A stretch of 64,000 nt of DNA. Source: Parus major (Eukaryota; Chordata; Aves; Passeriformes; Paridae). A model generated the notes under the pieces. That model saw only the letters and a program-made list of their open reading frames with translations. It was not told the DNA's origin and searched no databases. The first letter of the stretch is position 1; each line of letters starts with the position of its first letter. This document shows positions 24,310 through 35,649 of this stretch, piece after piece. The stretch spans positions 17,462,751 to 17,526,750 of the forward strand of contig NC_031770.1 in the NCBI RefSeq assembly GCF_001522545.3. The letters are read 5' to 3'. Made by a program: the position numbers and the translations under genes.

Positions 24310-26950
24310 AATATAAATCAACTGATAATGTCAAAGAATTTCTGTAATGTTATTCTCTATTTGTTTGAAATGCAAACAGTGTTGATTTCAAATACATCTT
24401 GAAAGAGCAGAGGCACAGAAATACTGAGAAATTCTCTACATGCTGGAAGAGACTTTTGTTTGCAGTCATGCCCATGAATTGAAATATACAGTGTTGCTGT
24501 GTTTGGAAAGCAAATGTTGATGTGTTATCACAAACCAGAATTCCAGTTTGCTTGAAAACAACGACAAAATGGTTTCCACGTACTACTTCTGTTTTAATGC
24601 CAGATCTGTAGAATTCTGGAGGGTGAAGTGCTTGAACCTCCCTCTGGGATTGAAACAAAGATGTCTTTAGCAGCAGAGTAGGTTATGGATAAGTACAGCT
24701 GTGCTTTTAAAAACTCAATGTTTATCTGGGATTTTGGTCTGGGTTCACATGGGTCTTGTGAGAAGTGCCTTAAGACAATGTGTCTTAAACATTAAGTTTA
24801 ATTAATTAAACATTAATTAACATTAAGAAATACTTGCTATAACTATGTTTGCTTGGGTACTTACTCATCATTCCTAACCCTAGTACTTGTTTACTTCTGA
24901 TTCCCTAAGAATGCTGCTGCCTTATTGTGTAATAGTCAGGAGGTTGTGTTGGAGATCTTCAGCTGGATTTGGCTACTTTAATTTAGATTGTGAAGCTTCA
25001 AAACGTTCTTCCCCAGCATCCCATGAGGTGTCCTCCCCACCCTGGAAAGCTACCCCTCCTCAGGTGAGAGAGATGATCCAGATTTGCTCTCAGTGTCCAT
25101 CTCACTGGGGTTTTATGCCTGGACGTGGACCTAAAGCTGTCCTGGGACAGCCCTGGCAGACAACCAGGTGTCCCTTCCCTTTTGGACACATGGTGTCCCT
25201 TCCCTGGAGTATTTATTTTGGCTTCCTGCCTGCCATTGTGCCCCTCTGCTTCCCTGGACTTGCAAAGATGGACTTTGATGGGCTGGTGACTCTCCTGTGT
25301 TGACCCTGAGAGCATCTCAGCAGAGTGTGAGTTGGGCTTCCCCCTGTCATTGTCTGCCTATGTTCCTTTGTGGGTATGCACAGGAGCTTTCATCATTAAC
25401 CCAACACAAGTAGTATAAAAGCTGAATGCTTGAAGCCCCGGTGCTTGGTGAGAGCTCCCATGAAATTTCCTGTTGTCCCCACAGCTTGCTGTGGAAGATG
25501 TGTGTGCCTTGCAGCAGCTGAAACTCTACTGAGGAAGAAATGTGAAACAAAGCATCAGAGGTTGGGGTGGAGATAAGGAGAGTGAGAGGATAAAGAGGAG
25601 CTTGTTGTCTGAAAAATCTGCTGATCCATGGTGGTGGTTCCAGCTTTCTCCTGTGACCTCTGGAAGCAGGATTGCTCTGGGGGATCATGTCCTCTCCAGG
25701 TGCTAGAACTATCATGCTGCAGTCAGCAAGTACAAGAGCACAGTCACAGCTTTTGTGTAACTGTCCCAAACATTACTCTTCTATGTCCTGCAAAAAACTT
25801 GCTGTTTCCTGACACCACAGTACTTGCACCTGAGACAAACCAGCGGATCACAAATCCAGAGTGAAACTTCTGGTCAAATCATTCTGTGTGCACTGTGTTT
25901 TCAAGCCTGTGTGTTGTACTTTGAATGTGACAACTCTTAATGGGTTGGAATGGTCATCTTTGAATTCTGTGCTAGATTTGGTTTTCCTGTCATTTTTCCT
26001 CCCCATCTTGTGGGCAAAGCTTCTGCGGGGAATTTTTTTTTAATAATGCATGAAAGAAATAGCTCCCTGTCCACGTGGCTGTGATCAGTTATCTCATCCT
26101 AGTTATAGAAGAGCAAATTTAGGGAAGTGTCGTCCTCCAGCACAGGCTGAGAACAATGTGTACAAACACCTGCATCCCTAGCTGATGGGAAGGGCTTGCC
26201 TCAAGCATTACTTACCAGAGGGGAAAGTGTGCAAAGGTCTCATGCATTTTAAATTAGTTTAATATCAAGTGGGCTCAAACCCACAAAAATTGATTTGAGT
26301 ACAGGATTACTGCAGAATATCACAGTCAACTTGAGGTTGTGCTGGTACCTTAAATGAATTTTTCCTCCTTCTCTCCTGAATTTCTTATTTTAGCCCTTAA
26401 TGCATACCTGAATTTGTGGGTAACTGCAACATCTCTGAAGTCACTTGTTCCTATGGTTAATTGCTGCCTTAACTTGATTGTATTTTATAACCCCTGTTCA
26501 GTCTTCATGAAACCACACCCAAGTTTGGTGCATTTCAAAAGCTGAGAAAAATGGTAGTTAGGAACTGAAAATTGTTCACTTGTGTCTTGTAAAGATTATC
26601 AAGTTCTGTATATAGGTATCACATCTCATATTTTTATTATTCATATTTCTGGGTGAAGGATTTCTCAGCCAATTTAAGCTAAAATGTTTGGGTTAGATTT
26701 GTGGGTGCTTCTAGGGGCAGGAGAAATATCCAGAGGGGAGGGATCAGCCCTGTGATGTGTGGAATACCAAAGAGGCAGCCTGGAGGGTGTCTCTGCTGCC
26801 AAGTAGTAAACTTCAGAGAGAAAGGAAGAGGGGATGTAAGCAATCGGGGAATGCTGAGCTCTGGGACAGGCAATTAATAAAACAGAGAAGATAAATGAAC
26901 CATGCTACGAAGAAGTCCAGGATTTCTATACATCTGACCTCAAGAAGCCT
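24310..26950. other. Intergenic region between TAF1A and HHIPL2
   Basis: About 2.6 kb separates the TAF1A polyadenylation signal from the first HHIPL2 coding exon. No coding exon, RNA gene or clear transposon fragment was recognised. There is a short AT-rich stretch with repeated TTAATTAA-type motifs at about 24785-24830. The HHIPL2 promoter should lie in the right half but has no CpG island. Confidence 0.5.
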
Positions 26951-27268
26951 ATGCTGAAGGAAGTGAATGCTTGGCCACAGGCTGGAAAGAGCAGCAGCAG
27001 CTCTGGAGTTTCTTATCCTTGCCCACATATGTGTGTTTGCCTCTCCTTGCTGTGCCTGACTCTGCTGGGACACCCTCAGTGTCTGGATTATGGACTGCCT
27101 TTCCAGCCCCCTTTGCCCTTGGAGTTGTGCTCTACCTATGAAAACTTAGGCTGCTGTGACCAGGAGAGAGACAACAGCATTGCAGCAAAATACTGGGACA
27201 TCATGGATTACATGGATTCCCAGGGAAGTAAACTACATGGAACAAGCATCAAAGATATCCTGTGTCAG
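26951..27268 (+). CDS. HHIPL2: HHIPL2 first coding exon: signal peptide and start of Cys-rich domain
   Basis: The open frame runs from ATG 26951, or more likely ATG 27029, which puts [14 protein letters not shown] directly before the mature start as a compact signal peptide. It continues [42 protein letters not shown] and IKDILCQ, then donor GTAGGA. These motifs are diagnostic of HHIPL2. The family cysteine that sits about ten residues before DILC appears to be His here (KLHGTS). Ends in phase 0. Confidence 0.85.
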
Positions 27269-30094
27269 GTAGGAAGAAAAATAATATCTGTATCCTACAT
27301 TTTGGGCTGGTTTGGGGGTCAGTTGTGGTTCTGACTGCTGTGCTGCTGTGAAGGGAGGTGTGGGAGCAGGGGAAGGGTGGGCTGGCAGGGGAATGGCACT
27401 TAATCCTCAGCAGGCATTTTGCAAAGTGCTTTGTTTAAGGTGCATCACTGAAGTCTGGGAATATATAGTGACAGTTGCTAGCAATAAGGGTTTATGGAAA
27501 CATTACCCAGTGAGGATGATGATTTTCCCATAATGAAAGAGAGAATTACAGATCAGTATTTACCTCCTGCTTGCCAGCTGCAAGGTGCTGGATTATAAAT
27601 TCTACAGCAACAAATGATAGGGGAATTACAGGCAGAGTGTTAGGATCTCTGGACTGCAGGGAGGATGTTTTTTGGCAGCTGAGGATGCTCCAAATGCTGT
27701 GCTTGTCAAAGTAAAACAAAATTTCAGAGGAAGTGCTTTCACACGGCTGCTGCAAGGTCCCAAGGTGGTAGGGCACAGTGTTTTCATCAGTGCTATCTCC
27801 CCACTGCCCACCTGGCTTGTGGAAAGTGTGCAGGGAGGAAAGACCAAAGGCACTGTTCTGCCTGAGCACCCCTGAACCCCTGGAATCAGAGGGCAGGACC
27901 CTCCTGCCTTTTTAGCAACTGTTAGTCACGCCAAACTGCACAAACTGCATGCCAAAACACAAAGCAGCCAAAAGACACACTTAGTCCTTCTAAAACCAAG
28001 CAAATCTCTTGTAGTTAATATTTCCTGAGCTTTTAGAGGTTTAGAGTCTGACCCTCAGCTGAGTTATTCTAGGATTTATCTTAAAAACTTAGTATGAAAC
28101 TCTGAAAATTGTAATATTCTTAAAGAAGTGTAGTGCAAGTTGCATGGCTAGAAAATTTCCCTGGATGCAAACCTTGCTACATGTGGTAGAGCAGCTGTTT
28201 GGCTGATGGCTGAAAGGATGCTTCCCTATTGAGAAAACTGCTACAGGAGGAGCTTAAAAAAAATCAAAAAGCCCAATTAAGCCTTGTTCAAACTGATTGA
28301 AAGCCATAGGATGTGAGCTAGTGCAGGGAGAGCACCAGAATTTTAAAAACTGTTTTAATCTGAGGTTTGATTTTATTGCTGAATGCACACTCTTGAGAGA
28401 AAGTAACAGAAATATCAATGTGATCTTAGCAATTTCTGGTTTGTTGGTTTTATAAAGTGATGAGATTAATTTTCCTGCATACTTGAATGCAGACAACCAA
28501 CAGTGACTGCAAGGCCACCTAATCCTGGGAGTTTATGTAGACCTTGAGGAGTGGCCTCCCTCTTGTGTGCCTTGCTGGGTCCATGTGCTGCAGGCGTTGT
28601 TTTGCCAGGGAAACACTGTGTGGGAAGTCCCATGGCTGGAAAAGCATGGCAGCTGCCCAGGGATGCTGCTCCTCTTTTAGGAGGGTGAACTGTAGAAGAC
28701 CTTTCTGCTGCAGCCTGTTAGCAGAACAGAGCTTAGGAAGCTCAGGGGCACTGACAATATGCCTTGTTTCAGAGGGAGTTGGTTTTCTCTTTTTACCTTC
28801 TCAGGTTGCTGGTCCAGGAACTGGACTGTTAACACTTACTTGAGCCAAATTAAAAATATTTTCAAAGGTGCTAATGAAGTACTCACTTCAGAAGAGGACT
28901 GAGAGAGCAAAAAGACAAGGACACTCTGCTGAAGCGTTGACTTTTGGGGATGGCTCTCAGGGCCTGGTGGTGCCCTTCCTCATTCTGGGAAGATGTTAAA
29001 CATGGGAGGAATGGTGTGGTTCTGCTAGCTGGGACTGGGGTCAGACTGCAAGGACAGGCTTGGGGGACTTGGCTCCCCTTTGCAAGGCTGGAGACTTTCA
29101 GTTTGGGAAGAGGGAGATGTTCCTTCACAGATGTGATGTGGAAGCAACAGAAACCAGGACATTCTGTGCTGCTCTCTGTTAACCAAATGGCAGCAATGAA
29201 AAGTGAGAAACCCCCTGCTCCATCCAAAAGCTGCAAGGGCTTTACTCCTCACAAGTCATACCTGTTCTTAGTATGGTGAAAAGCCCCTGGGTACTGCTGT
29301 GAGCAAAGAGAACTACCTGCTTGTGAAGTTTGGAATCAGAATCTCCATATTAAGTATCCTGGAAAGGCTGCTACTTGCACAAAAAAACCAAAACAAAACA
29401 AAAAATCAATGCTTGTATAACTGCCCAGATTTTAAAATTAATTCTGTTTTATGAAGCAAACTTATTTAATGAGGCAGAAAAGTTACTAATGTAGTAGTTC
29501 TTTCCTGGACTCTGCATGTACTTACCTTCTTCTATCTGTGCCAAAAAAAGATCTGGATAGATTGTTTTGGGCTGCTGGCATGAAAACCAGTAAAATAATA
29601 TTTCTGTAGAATGTAGCCTCTTCTGCTTTAATTTCTGAAACTTTAAATTCTGAAATTTTAATTGCTGATTAAAATAGAGGTGGGATTTTAATGGAAATAT
29701 TTTATGGAAGTTCTGCCCCAGAATGTTTGCAAGATGAGGAGTTTAAATTTAGATACAAATTCAAACACAATGCTTGATTTTCAGGATTTACCCTACATTT
29801 TACATAGCACAAACATACATACATAGCATAAACACTTAAAGGTATTTGGAGGAACATAATTTTAGCTCTGTAACACTTGAAAATGTTGCCTGCAGCATTT
29901 TTTTTCCTGATGATCACAGAGTCAGTGATACCTACAGGAATTGCATGAGATGATATTTAGTTACTTGTATCAGTTTTAAATCTCACCTAAAGTGTGCTTC
30001 AGTAATACTGTGCATATATCAGATTAATTTAGCCTGTGTATTTAATCAATGTACATCTTCAGCACCTACAGATTCTTTTTTCATTTCCATTTAG
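27269..30094. other. HHIPL2 interval lacking the expected middle exons
   Basis: I read this interval for the family motifs ECSPYAAHLYD, GDERGFLGLAFHP, NHNGGQL, GDGGxxGDP, YGIRNMWR and GGNYGW and found none on either strand. The short frames present have no resemblance to the propeller. There is no run of N and no transposon that obviously replaces the exons. Confidence 0.6.
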
Positions 30095-30176
30095 GTGAAC
30101 TGTATTTTATGTCTACTTCTTATCCCAGTGCCTATGCACCACATGGATTGCTCTACAAGCTCATTGATCCTGCAAG
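30095..30176 (+). CDS. HHIPL2: HHIPL2 exon encoding the end of the propeller domain
   Basis: The acceptor is TTTCCATTTAG and the donor GTTTGT. It reads (G)[20 protein letters not shown] and then KLIDPAR. This matches the human [22 protein letters not shown] stretch, with the same split glycine and arginine codons at its edges. Length 82 nt, no stop in the expected frame. Confidence 0.88.
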
Positions 30177-32542
30177 GTTTGTAATTAAAGATGGATTTCC
30201 ATGCCAAATTCTTCTATAACCACCATACACTCCCCAGCTATTGTAGTAAAAGAATGCCAAGCACTTCTGATACACCACATCACTGACATCTGCATCCAGT
30301 CCTTGGGTTTTGTTTACACACTGTACCTTTGGCACAACTTTAATCAGTTTGAGTGAATTTGTTCCTCACTCATCATATCTGTGCACAGAGAAAAAGGAAA
30401 TAGAGTTCAAATTCCTTGAAGATCTGGGAGAGTTAAGGATTAAAAGAAAGTTTCCATATCTGAATCACAGCAAAGAAACGTTTTAAAAATGATGGTCCAT
30501 ATCCTTTCAGGTCATTACATCAAATATCTATGATGCACTTTAATATAAATAAAAACTAAATGCCATTCCACAGTTTTCTTCACAAAGATGAAAGAAACCT
30601 GGTGGTTCATGAAGTGCTCAAATAATAACTGAAGCCCAAACCTTGGGTTTTTCCAAGCAAAATGTTTTTTCCTCATTAAGCAGTTATCCCTGCTAAAGTC
30701 TGTTTTTACAACAATAAGCACACTTATGTATTTTTTTTTGCCTCCCTAGTTTTTGGATTTTATTAAAAAAACATTAAATGACTTTCAAATCACTCTGTAA
30801 TGTAGATACAGCAGAAATGTGTTTGTGCTGTTGCAGAGACCTTGGACACTAGCAGAATGAAGAAAACAAGCTATGTTTTCTTGAGAAGTTAGATCCAAAG
30901 CTAGGTAGTTAACGCAAGCTGTGTACCAAAGCGATGGGAACAGAACTTGAATCTTTTACTGCTTGAGGAGATTTCTGCCTTTAACAGTTTTTCATCTGTG
31001 AGGAAGTGCATTAACTGTGGTTGCCCAAAATGTAGTATTTTCAGCTAAAATATATATGTATATCTATTTGTAAGCGTGCATAAACATCAAGAGCTTGAGC
31101 AGAGTCTATTTATCAAAGCAAATATATCTTTGTTGTCTCTATGCCACTCCTTAATGTGCCATGAAAACCCTGTGCTTTTGAAGCTCTGTGTCCATCACTT
31201 CTAGAGCAGGACCAGGAACTTGCTCCCTTGGCTCTTAGGAATGTTTTCCTGCATTTTCCGGATGCCCTTGTTAGCCTTAACCCGGATGGGGCTGTGTCAG
31301 CTCTGCCCTGGTCTGTTTGCAGTTTGCAGGCGTGCCCAGGCTGTGCAGAGCTCCTGGGAGCCTGAGCAGGCTCTGGAGTACTCCTGACACCTCCAGCTCC
31401 TGGGGTGACTCTGGTCTCCTCATGAACCTTTCTCCTTTGCGTTGTACTGCTGTTTATAGGATTTTTCCTGGGGATAGCTGGCTTCTCTCCCGGGTGCAGT
31501 CCCGGGCAGCGAATCCAGCATTCGCTGCGTCCTGCCCGCACCGCAGGAAGTGCGCTGGCACGGACAGCAAGCCACACAAACTCCTGCTTCTAAAACATTG
31601 CCAGGGCCACTCTCATGTGCCTGATGGCAATTGAAACTTCCCGAAGAACCTGCCAGGAAAGCTGGTGGCATAAGGAGTGCCGTTTGTCCCCACCTCGGCT
31701 TGCCTCTCCGGCAGTACTCTGGGAGACAGCAGGGTGGCACCAAATTCCTTCTGTCCCGAGCCGGGAGAAAACGAGTTAGAATGTCATTTTAAAACCGGAG
31801 AGAAGAGAGATGGAGAGGGAAAACCCAACTAGAAATTCCCAATTTGCAGACAGCAATGCCTGCAACCCTGCTTTAGTAACCTTTTTCAAGAAATTGAAAT
31901 GGTGTAGATGAAGCTCTTGGCTCTTGCCACTGTCTGGAGGAGAATGCTAATCACAAGAGAATGTGATGCCTTAGGTTATGCTTTGCTTTGCTTGGTGCTG
32001 TCAAGCACGCCAAATTGGAAGAACCTGTTCTTGTTTGTTCTACAGCAGTTCCCTTGGTGGCTAACAGAGAAAACAGGTGTGTTGTGCTCCTTTCCACCTC
32101 TCTTCCTGTCACTTAACGTGCAACATCTTTACCTCAGGGAAAATGTGTTTGGTTGTTTTTTGTTTTGGTGCTTTTGTCCTGTGGGAAGTTGTCAGGGAAC
32201 AGCAGGAGAGGAGCAGAGACACATTTCTTTGCAGTTGTGGCTCCCTCCCTCTGTGCCTGTTCCTTTTCTTTCTCACCCCTCTTGCTGCAGAACTATTGTA
32301 TCCAAAGGAAATCCCAGCGAAGGTCACATTCACCAGTTGCTGTTGGGACAGGGATTTTATGCCTTGCCAGCCCTGTGTCTGCCTCTTGAATTCCACCTGT
32401 GCTGCACTCCAGGTGCCTGAAGGGCTTTCATGCCTCTTCCACCAGAGGCAAATGAGAGCAGGGAAGTGGTGTGTGCCTATGGAATAAATGCACTTCCCTA
32501 AAAATCTCTCAGATGTCTCCATGTGGCTTTCTGTTTTCCAAG

Positions 32543-32625
32543 GAGAGCTCCACCAGGGAAGTGTAAACACAATCCTGTTCCAGTGAAAACAAAGAGCAAG
32601 CGGATACCATTTGTTCCACGTGCAA
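32543..32625 (+). CDS. HHIPL2: HHIPL2 penultimate coding exon
   Basis: 83 nt reading [20 protein letters not shown] and RIPFVPRA. This is nearly identical to the mammalian [24 protein letters not shown] region. The acceptor is TTTTCCAAG and the donor GTAAGC. Phase matches both neighbouring exons. Confidence 0.88.
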
Positions 32626-33488
32626 GTAAGCTGTCAGGCTTTGATTTTAATCAGAAGCAAAACATACATAAGCTTAGAGGCATGTGATTGAAACCTTCAG
32701 CAGCCTTAACAATTAAAGCACTGAGCAGGGGCAATGATGAAGTTTGGTTATCACATTTAAAGTGTGCTTCTGCTGTCTGCTTGATGCTGTGCCTTTGCTT
32801 AAACCCATGATTTATTTTTTTTTTCCTAAGTTTTGCTAAGTAATAGTGTAAATGGGCATTGCAAGGGAACTGATGGCTTTGATTCAGGCATTGGAAGAGG
32901 TCTGGGAAATTCTGAGGGCCTGCCCCCTGGCTCTGAGGCAAGTTTCTTGAATCAAATAATGCCTTCTCTGTGCATCTGTGTGGAGTCAATATTCCTTTTT
33001 CCAAGCTGTGTTCTGTCTTAAAGTCTCATGCAGCTGGGGCAGGAGTTACATCTTGAGTAGAAACTGGTGTTTAGTAAGTCGATATTATCTTGTCTGGGAT
33101 TTCCAGATATTAGTGTATTATGAACAATTAATATTGTTAAATCTGCTAGAGAAGTGTGCAAGGTTTCATCACATTCTGTCTGCAAGTAATTTCCCTTAAA
33201 TACACATCCATAATTTCTAAAATCAGTAATTTTATTTCCAAGAAAAACAAGGCTCTTCTGGTGGAAGAAGAGAGGTTTATAGTGTGCATTTCTTCTTTCA
33301 TAATTTCAGCTGGTTTTTTTTACTATAGCTCTAATAAGTGTTTCTATCAGTCAAAGCTCTGAATTAGCCCTTTGCCTCAAAGCAGGAATGCTGAATCGTG
33401 TTAGTTACTTTCCTCAGAGACTGTCCTTGAGCTGCTAAATGAACCTTCAACAACCGTGCCTCCAAAATATCTTCTATCCTCACTGCAG

Positions 33489-33766
33489 CCACACCAAGAG
33501 ATTCTTCTAAGAAAGCAAAAAAGACCCCATCCATCAAAATAAAAGAATCAAAGCGAAAACAGCTCCATCTGGTAAAGAGAGTCAAAGCTGAGGCTAAACC
33601 TCATAAGGGAAAGAAGATTGGACAGAATTCCAGAACTGCACCAGCACCACCTTTGCCAAAAAAGAAGAGCTCCCACCTAACCAGAACTGAGGAGTTTCTT
33701 CCGAAGAAACCAGCACTAGCTAAGGGAAAAGTGGAGAAGGAAGAAGCAGTTTTTGAAGCTCAGTGA
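33489..33766 (+). CDS. HHIPL2: HHIPL2 last coding exon: basic C-terminal tail
   Basis: After acceptor CACTGCAG the frame stays open for 91 codons and then TGA at 33764. It is Lys/Arg/Pro-rich (SSKKAKKTPSIKIKESKRKQ near the start, VEKEEAVFEAQ at the end), like the weakly conserved basic tail of mammalian HHIPL2. Homology rests on position, phase and composition more than on identity. Confidence 0.75.
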
Positions 33767-34039
33767 TGTCCCAGAAAAAGCAAGTAGCCTATAAAATGGT
33801 GAAACAAGTGTTGAATAGCAACCAAATACAAGAGATTTTGGCTGACTTGTTATGGAGTGGTCCCAGGTATGCCCTTATTAATGGCAGTGTTAGCAGTCTC
33901 TACATATGTTTTATTAAACATACTAAACTTTAACAGCACCAGCTTCCAAATCCTGCTGTGATGTCCTTTACTGACTTAAGTGGTCATGAGAGCCTGTGAT
34001 GGACATTCTCTAGTAAGATTTGGTTGTGTATGACTGTCT

Positions 34040-34045
34040 AATAAA
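34040..34045 (+). terminator. HHIPL2: Candidate HHIPL2 polyadenylation signal (AATAAA)
   Basis: AATAAA lies 274 nt after the HHIPL2 stop codon in AT-rich sequence and is the first canonical signal downstream. Whether it is used is unknown. Confidence 0.45.
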
Positions 34046-34209
34046 TCCAAGTGCCTCTAAATTCCAGGACTTTAATCTTCTACTGAAGAATATGGAATAG
34101 ACATGTTAATAACCCCATCTTTATTTTTTTTTCTTTTCTTCCTTTGGCTGAAATGCAGGAAAAAGTGTGTTCCAAGAGTAGTTGTCTTTCAGGCAATGAA
34201 ATCAGGCAA

Positions 34210-34640
34210 TGAATTTTTTGAAGGAAGACCACGAAGATGCTCAGAGGGCTGAAGCACATCTCCTATGAGACAATTGGGGCTGTTCAGCTCCAGGGAAATC
34301 TTGCAAGAGTCTTTTGTAAGTCTCCCCCTGAAGGAGACCCACAAGAAAGCTGGAGAAGGACTTTTTACAAGGGCAGGTAGTGACAGAAAAAGGGGAATGG
34401 CTTCAAACTGACAGAGGGGAGGTTTAGATCAAATATTAGGAAGAAACTCTTCATTGTGAGGGTGGTGAGGCACTGGCACAGGTTACCCAGAGAAGTTGTG
34501 GATGTCCAGTCCTTGGAAATGCTCAAAGCCAGCTTGGATGGGGCTCTAGCATCCTGGTTCAGTGGAAGGTGTCCCTGCCCACGGCATGGGGTTGGAACTG
34601 GATGATCTTTAAAGTCTCTTCCAGCCTAAGTTATTCTGGG
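34210..34640 (+). mobile_element. CR1 LINE 3' fragment
   Basis: Plus-oriented, degenerate CR1 just downstream of HHIPL2. It contains GAGGTTTAGATCAAATATTA, GAGGCACTGGCACAGGTTAC, CTTGGATGGGGCTCTAG and GGTTGGAACTGGATGATC. It is 5'-truncated and has no usable ORF. Confidence 0.87.
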
Positions 34641-34789
34641 AATATTTTTTCAAGGTATGGATCACCTGCAGCTTCCATAGGGTCCAGTAAGGGCTGGAAA
34701 CGTCCAGCAAATCTGAAACACCAACACAATCAAAGCACCAGAAGCCAAGCATCCCTCACAAAAGCCCCGCGTTAGAGCTGAGCCGTGGG

Positions 34790-35640
34790 CTGGAACCATC
34801 GTGCGATTCCAGATCCCACGCGGTGGAAGCGGCGCCGTAACAGCCCTCGACGTTCAGATCCAGGGAAATGATTTATTCGGGAAGCAGAGCCGGGCCCTCC
34901 TTTGCGCTCCTGCCCCCGGAGGCAGCCGAGCCCACGGCATCAGCTCGCGGCTCCAGGGCTCCGCTCGCCTCCCACCGCCGCCCTCTGCAGGCGCCGCGCC
35001 GGGATGCAAAAGGCGGCCACCCCCGCCGCCCGCTCGTCCCGGAGCCCCTTGGCTGCGTCGGGGGAGAAACAATAATAAAAGCAATAATTAAGAGAAAGCG
35101 GGAAAAGCTCGGGAGGCCCCAGCGAGGATCGAACTCGCGACCCCTGGTTTACAAGACCAGTGCTCTAACCACTGAGCTATGGAGCCACCTATCAGTTCCA
35201 GCCCTGCCGACGGCTCCTGTCCCTGTACAGGGCGGCTTCCCCTGCCTTCCGCCCGGGCCGTGCCCGCCTCAGCGCCCCGGGCAGGCCGGACAGCCCCTGC
35301 CTCCCTCTGTGGGCACCGCACCTGCGGCATCCCGGGGCTGAGCTGGGCCTCTGGAGCTCCTCCACGGGAAAAGCTGCCCTTGGCGAAGGGGAATGCAGCT
35401 CCCGGCCCACCCCCGCGGCCTTGCCTGAGGGTGACGGGGGCCCCTCCCGTCTTCATGAGGGGGAGAGCGCACCTGCCAAGGATTCGGGTGGAAGCGCCTT
35501 GGAGAGGAGAGTTTGGGTGGCAGAGGGGACGATTATTCCCAGGAGGGATTCCCGGTTCTCCTGGGCATCCCCCGCGCTGTGAGGGAGGGAGCAGCCGCTG
35601 CCCGAGTCAAGGTTTTGGAAGGTAAAGCTGCACAGAACCT
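34790..35640. promoter_or_regulatory. CpG-rich island surrounding the tRNA gene
   Basis: About 850 bp of G+C- and CpG-rich sequence lies downstream of HHIPL2, in an otherwise AT-leaning region. It contains the tRNA-Thr gene. No protein-coding exon was recognised; frames on both strands are Pro/Arg/Gly-rich artefacts of composition. It may be explained by the tRNA gene alone, or mark the promoter of a non-coding RNA. Confidence 0.6.
35114..35186 (-). tRNA. tRNA-Thr (anticodon TGT)
   Basis: Read on the minus strand, this 73-nt segment folds as a full cloverleaf. The acceptor stem is GGCTCCA with TGGGGCC, the D-arm contains TAGCTCAGTGG (A box), and the anticodon loop is CTTGTAA, giving TGT (35151-35153). 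The T arm contains GAGTTCGATCC (B box), and the discriminator is T. There is no intron. A TTTT polymerase III terminator (35103-35106) follows eight bases after the 3' end. It sits in a CpG island, which favours an active gene over a tRNA-derived repeat. Confidence 0.95.
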
Positions 35641-35649
35641 GGTTTTGTG

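Larger units (their letters stand above)
26951..33766 (+). pseudogene. HHIPL2: HHIPL2, internally deleted: first coding exon and last three exons only
   Basis: HHIPL2 is a secreted HHIP-like protein with an N-terminal cysteine-rich (folate-receptor-like) domain, a six-bladed beta-propeller of the glucose/sorbosone dehydrogenase type, and a basic tail. Recognisable segments are 26951-27268 (first exon), 30095-30176, 32543-32625 and 33489-33766. They cover the start of the Cys-rich domain, then the end of the propeller and the tail. The several hundred residues between, from the ECSPYA motif to just before GELYF, were not found on either strand in 27269-30094. The first exon ends in phase 0, but the next segment needs one base from its predecessor. 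Direct splicing would therefore frameshift and reach a stop in the 32.5-kb exon. Surviving splice sites and frames are otherwise intact. Alternatives are an assembly collapse or exons placed elsewhere; without reads I cannot decide. Confidence 0.75.

Noticed and set aside
27672..27875. Short open frame in the HHIPL2 gap considered as a remnant of a propeller exon
   Set aside because: Its translation shows none of the conserved propeller motifs and no fitting splice sites.
31908..32420. 170-codon plus-strand open frame between HHIPL2 exons
   Set aside because: It does not fit any HHIPL2 segment or phase, has no known motif, and overlapping frames on both strands are similarly open.
33489..33766. 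Considered the Lys-rich last HHIPL2 exon as a separate histone-like or ribosomal retrocopy
   Set aside because: Acceptor, codon phase and position exactly continue the upstream HHIPL2 exons, and mammalian HHIPL2 also has a basic tail.
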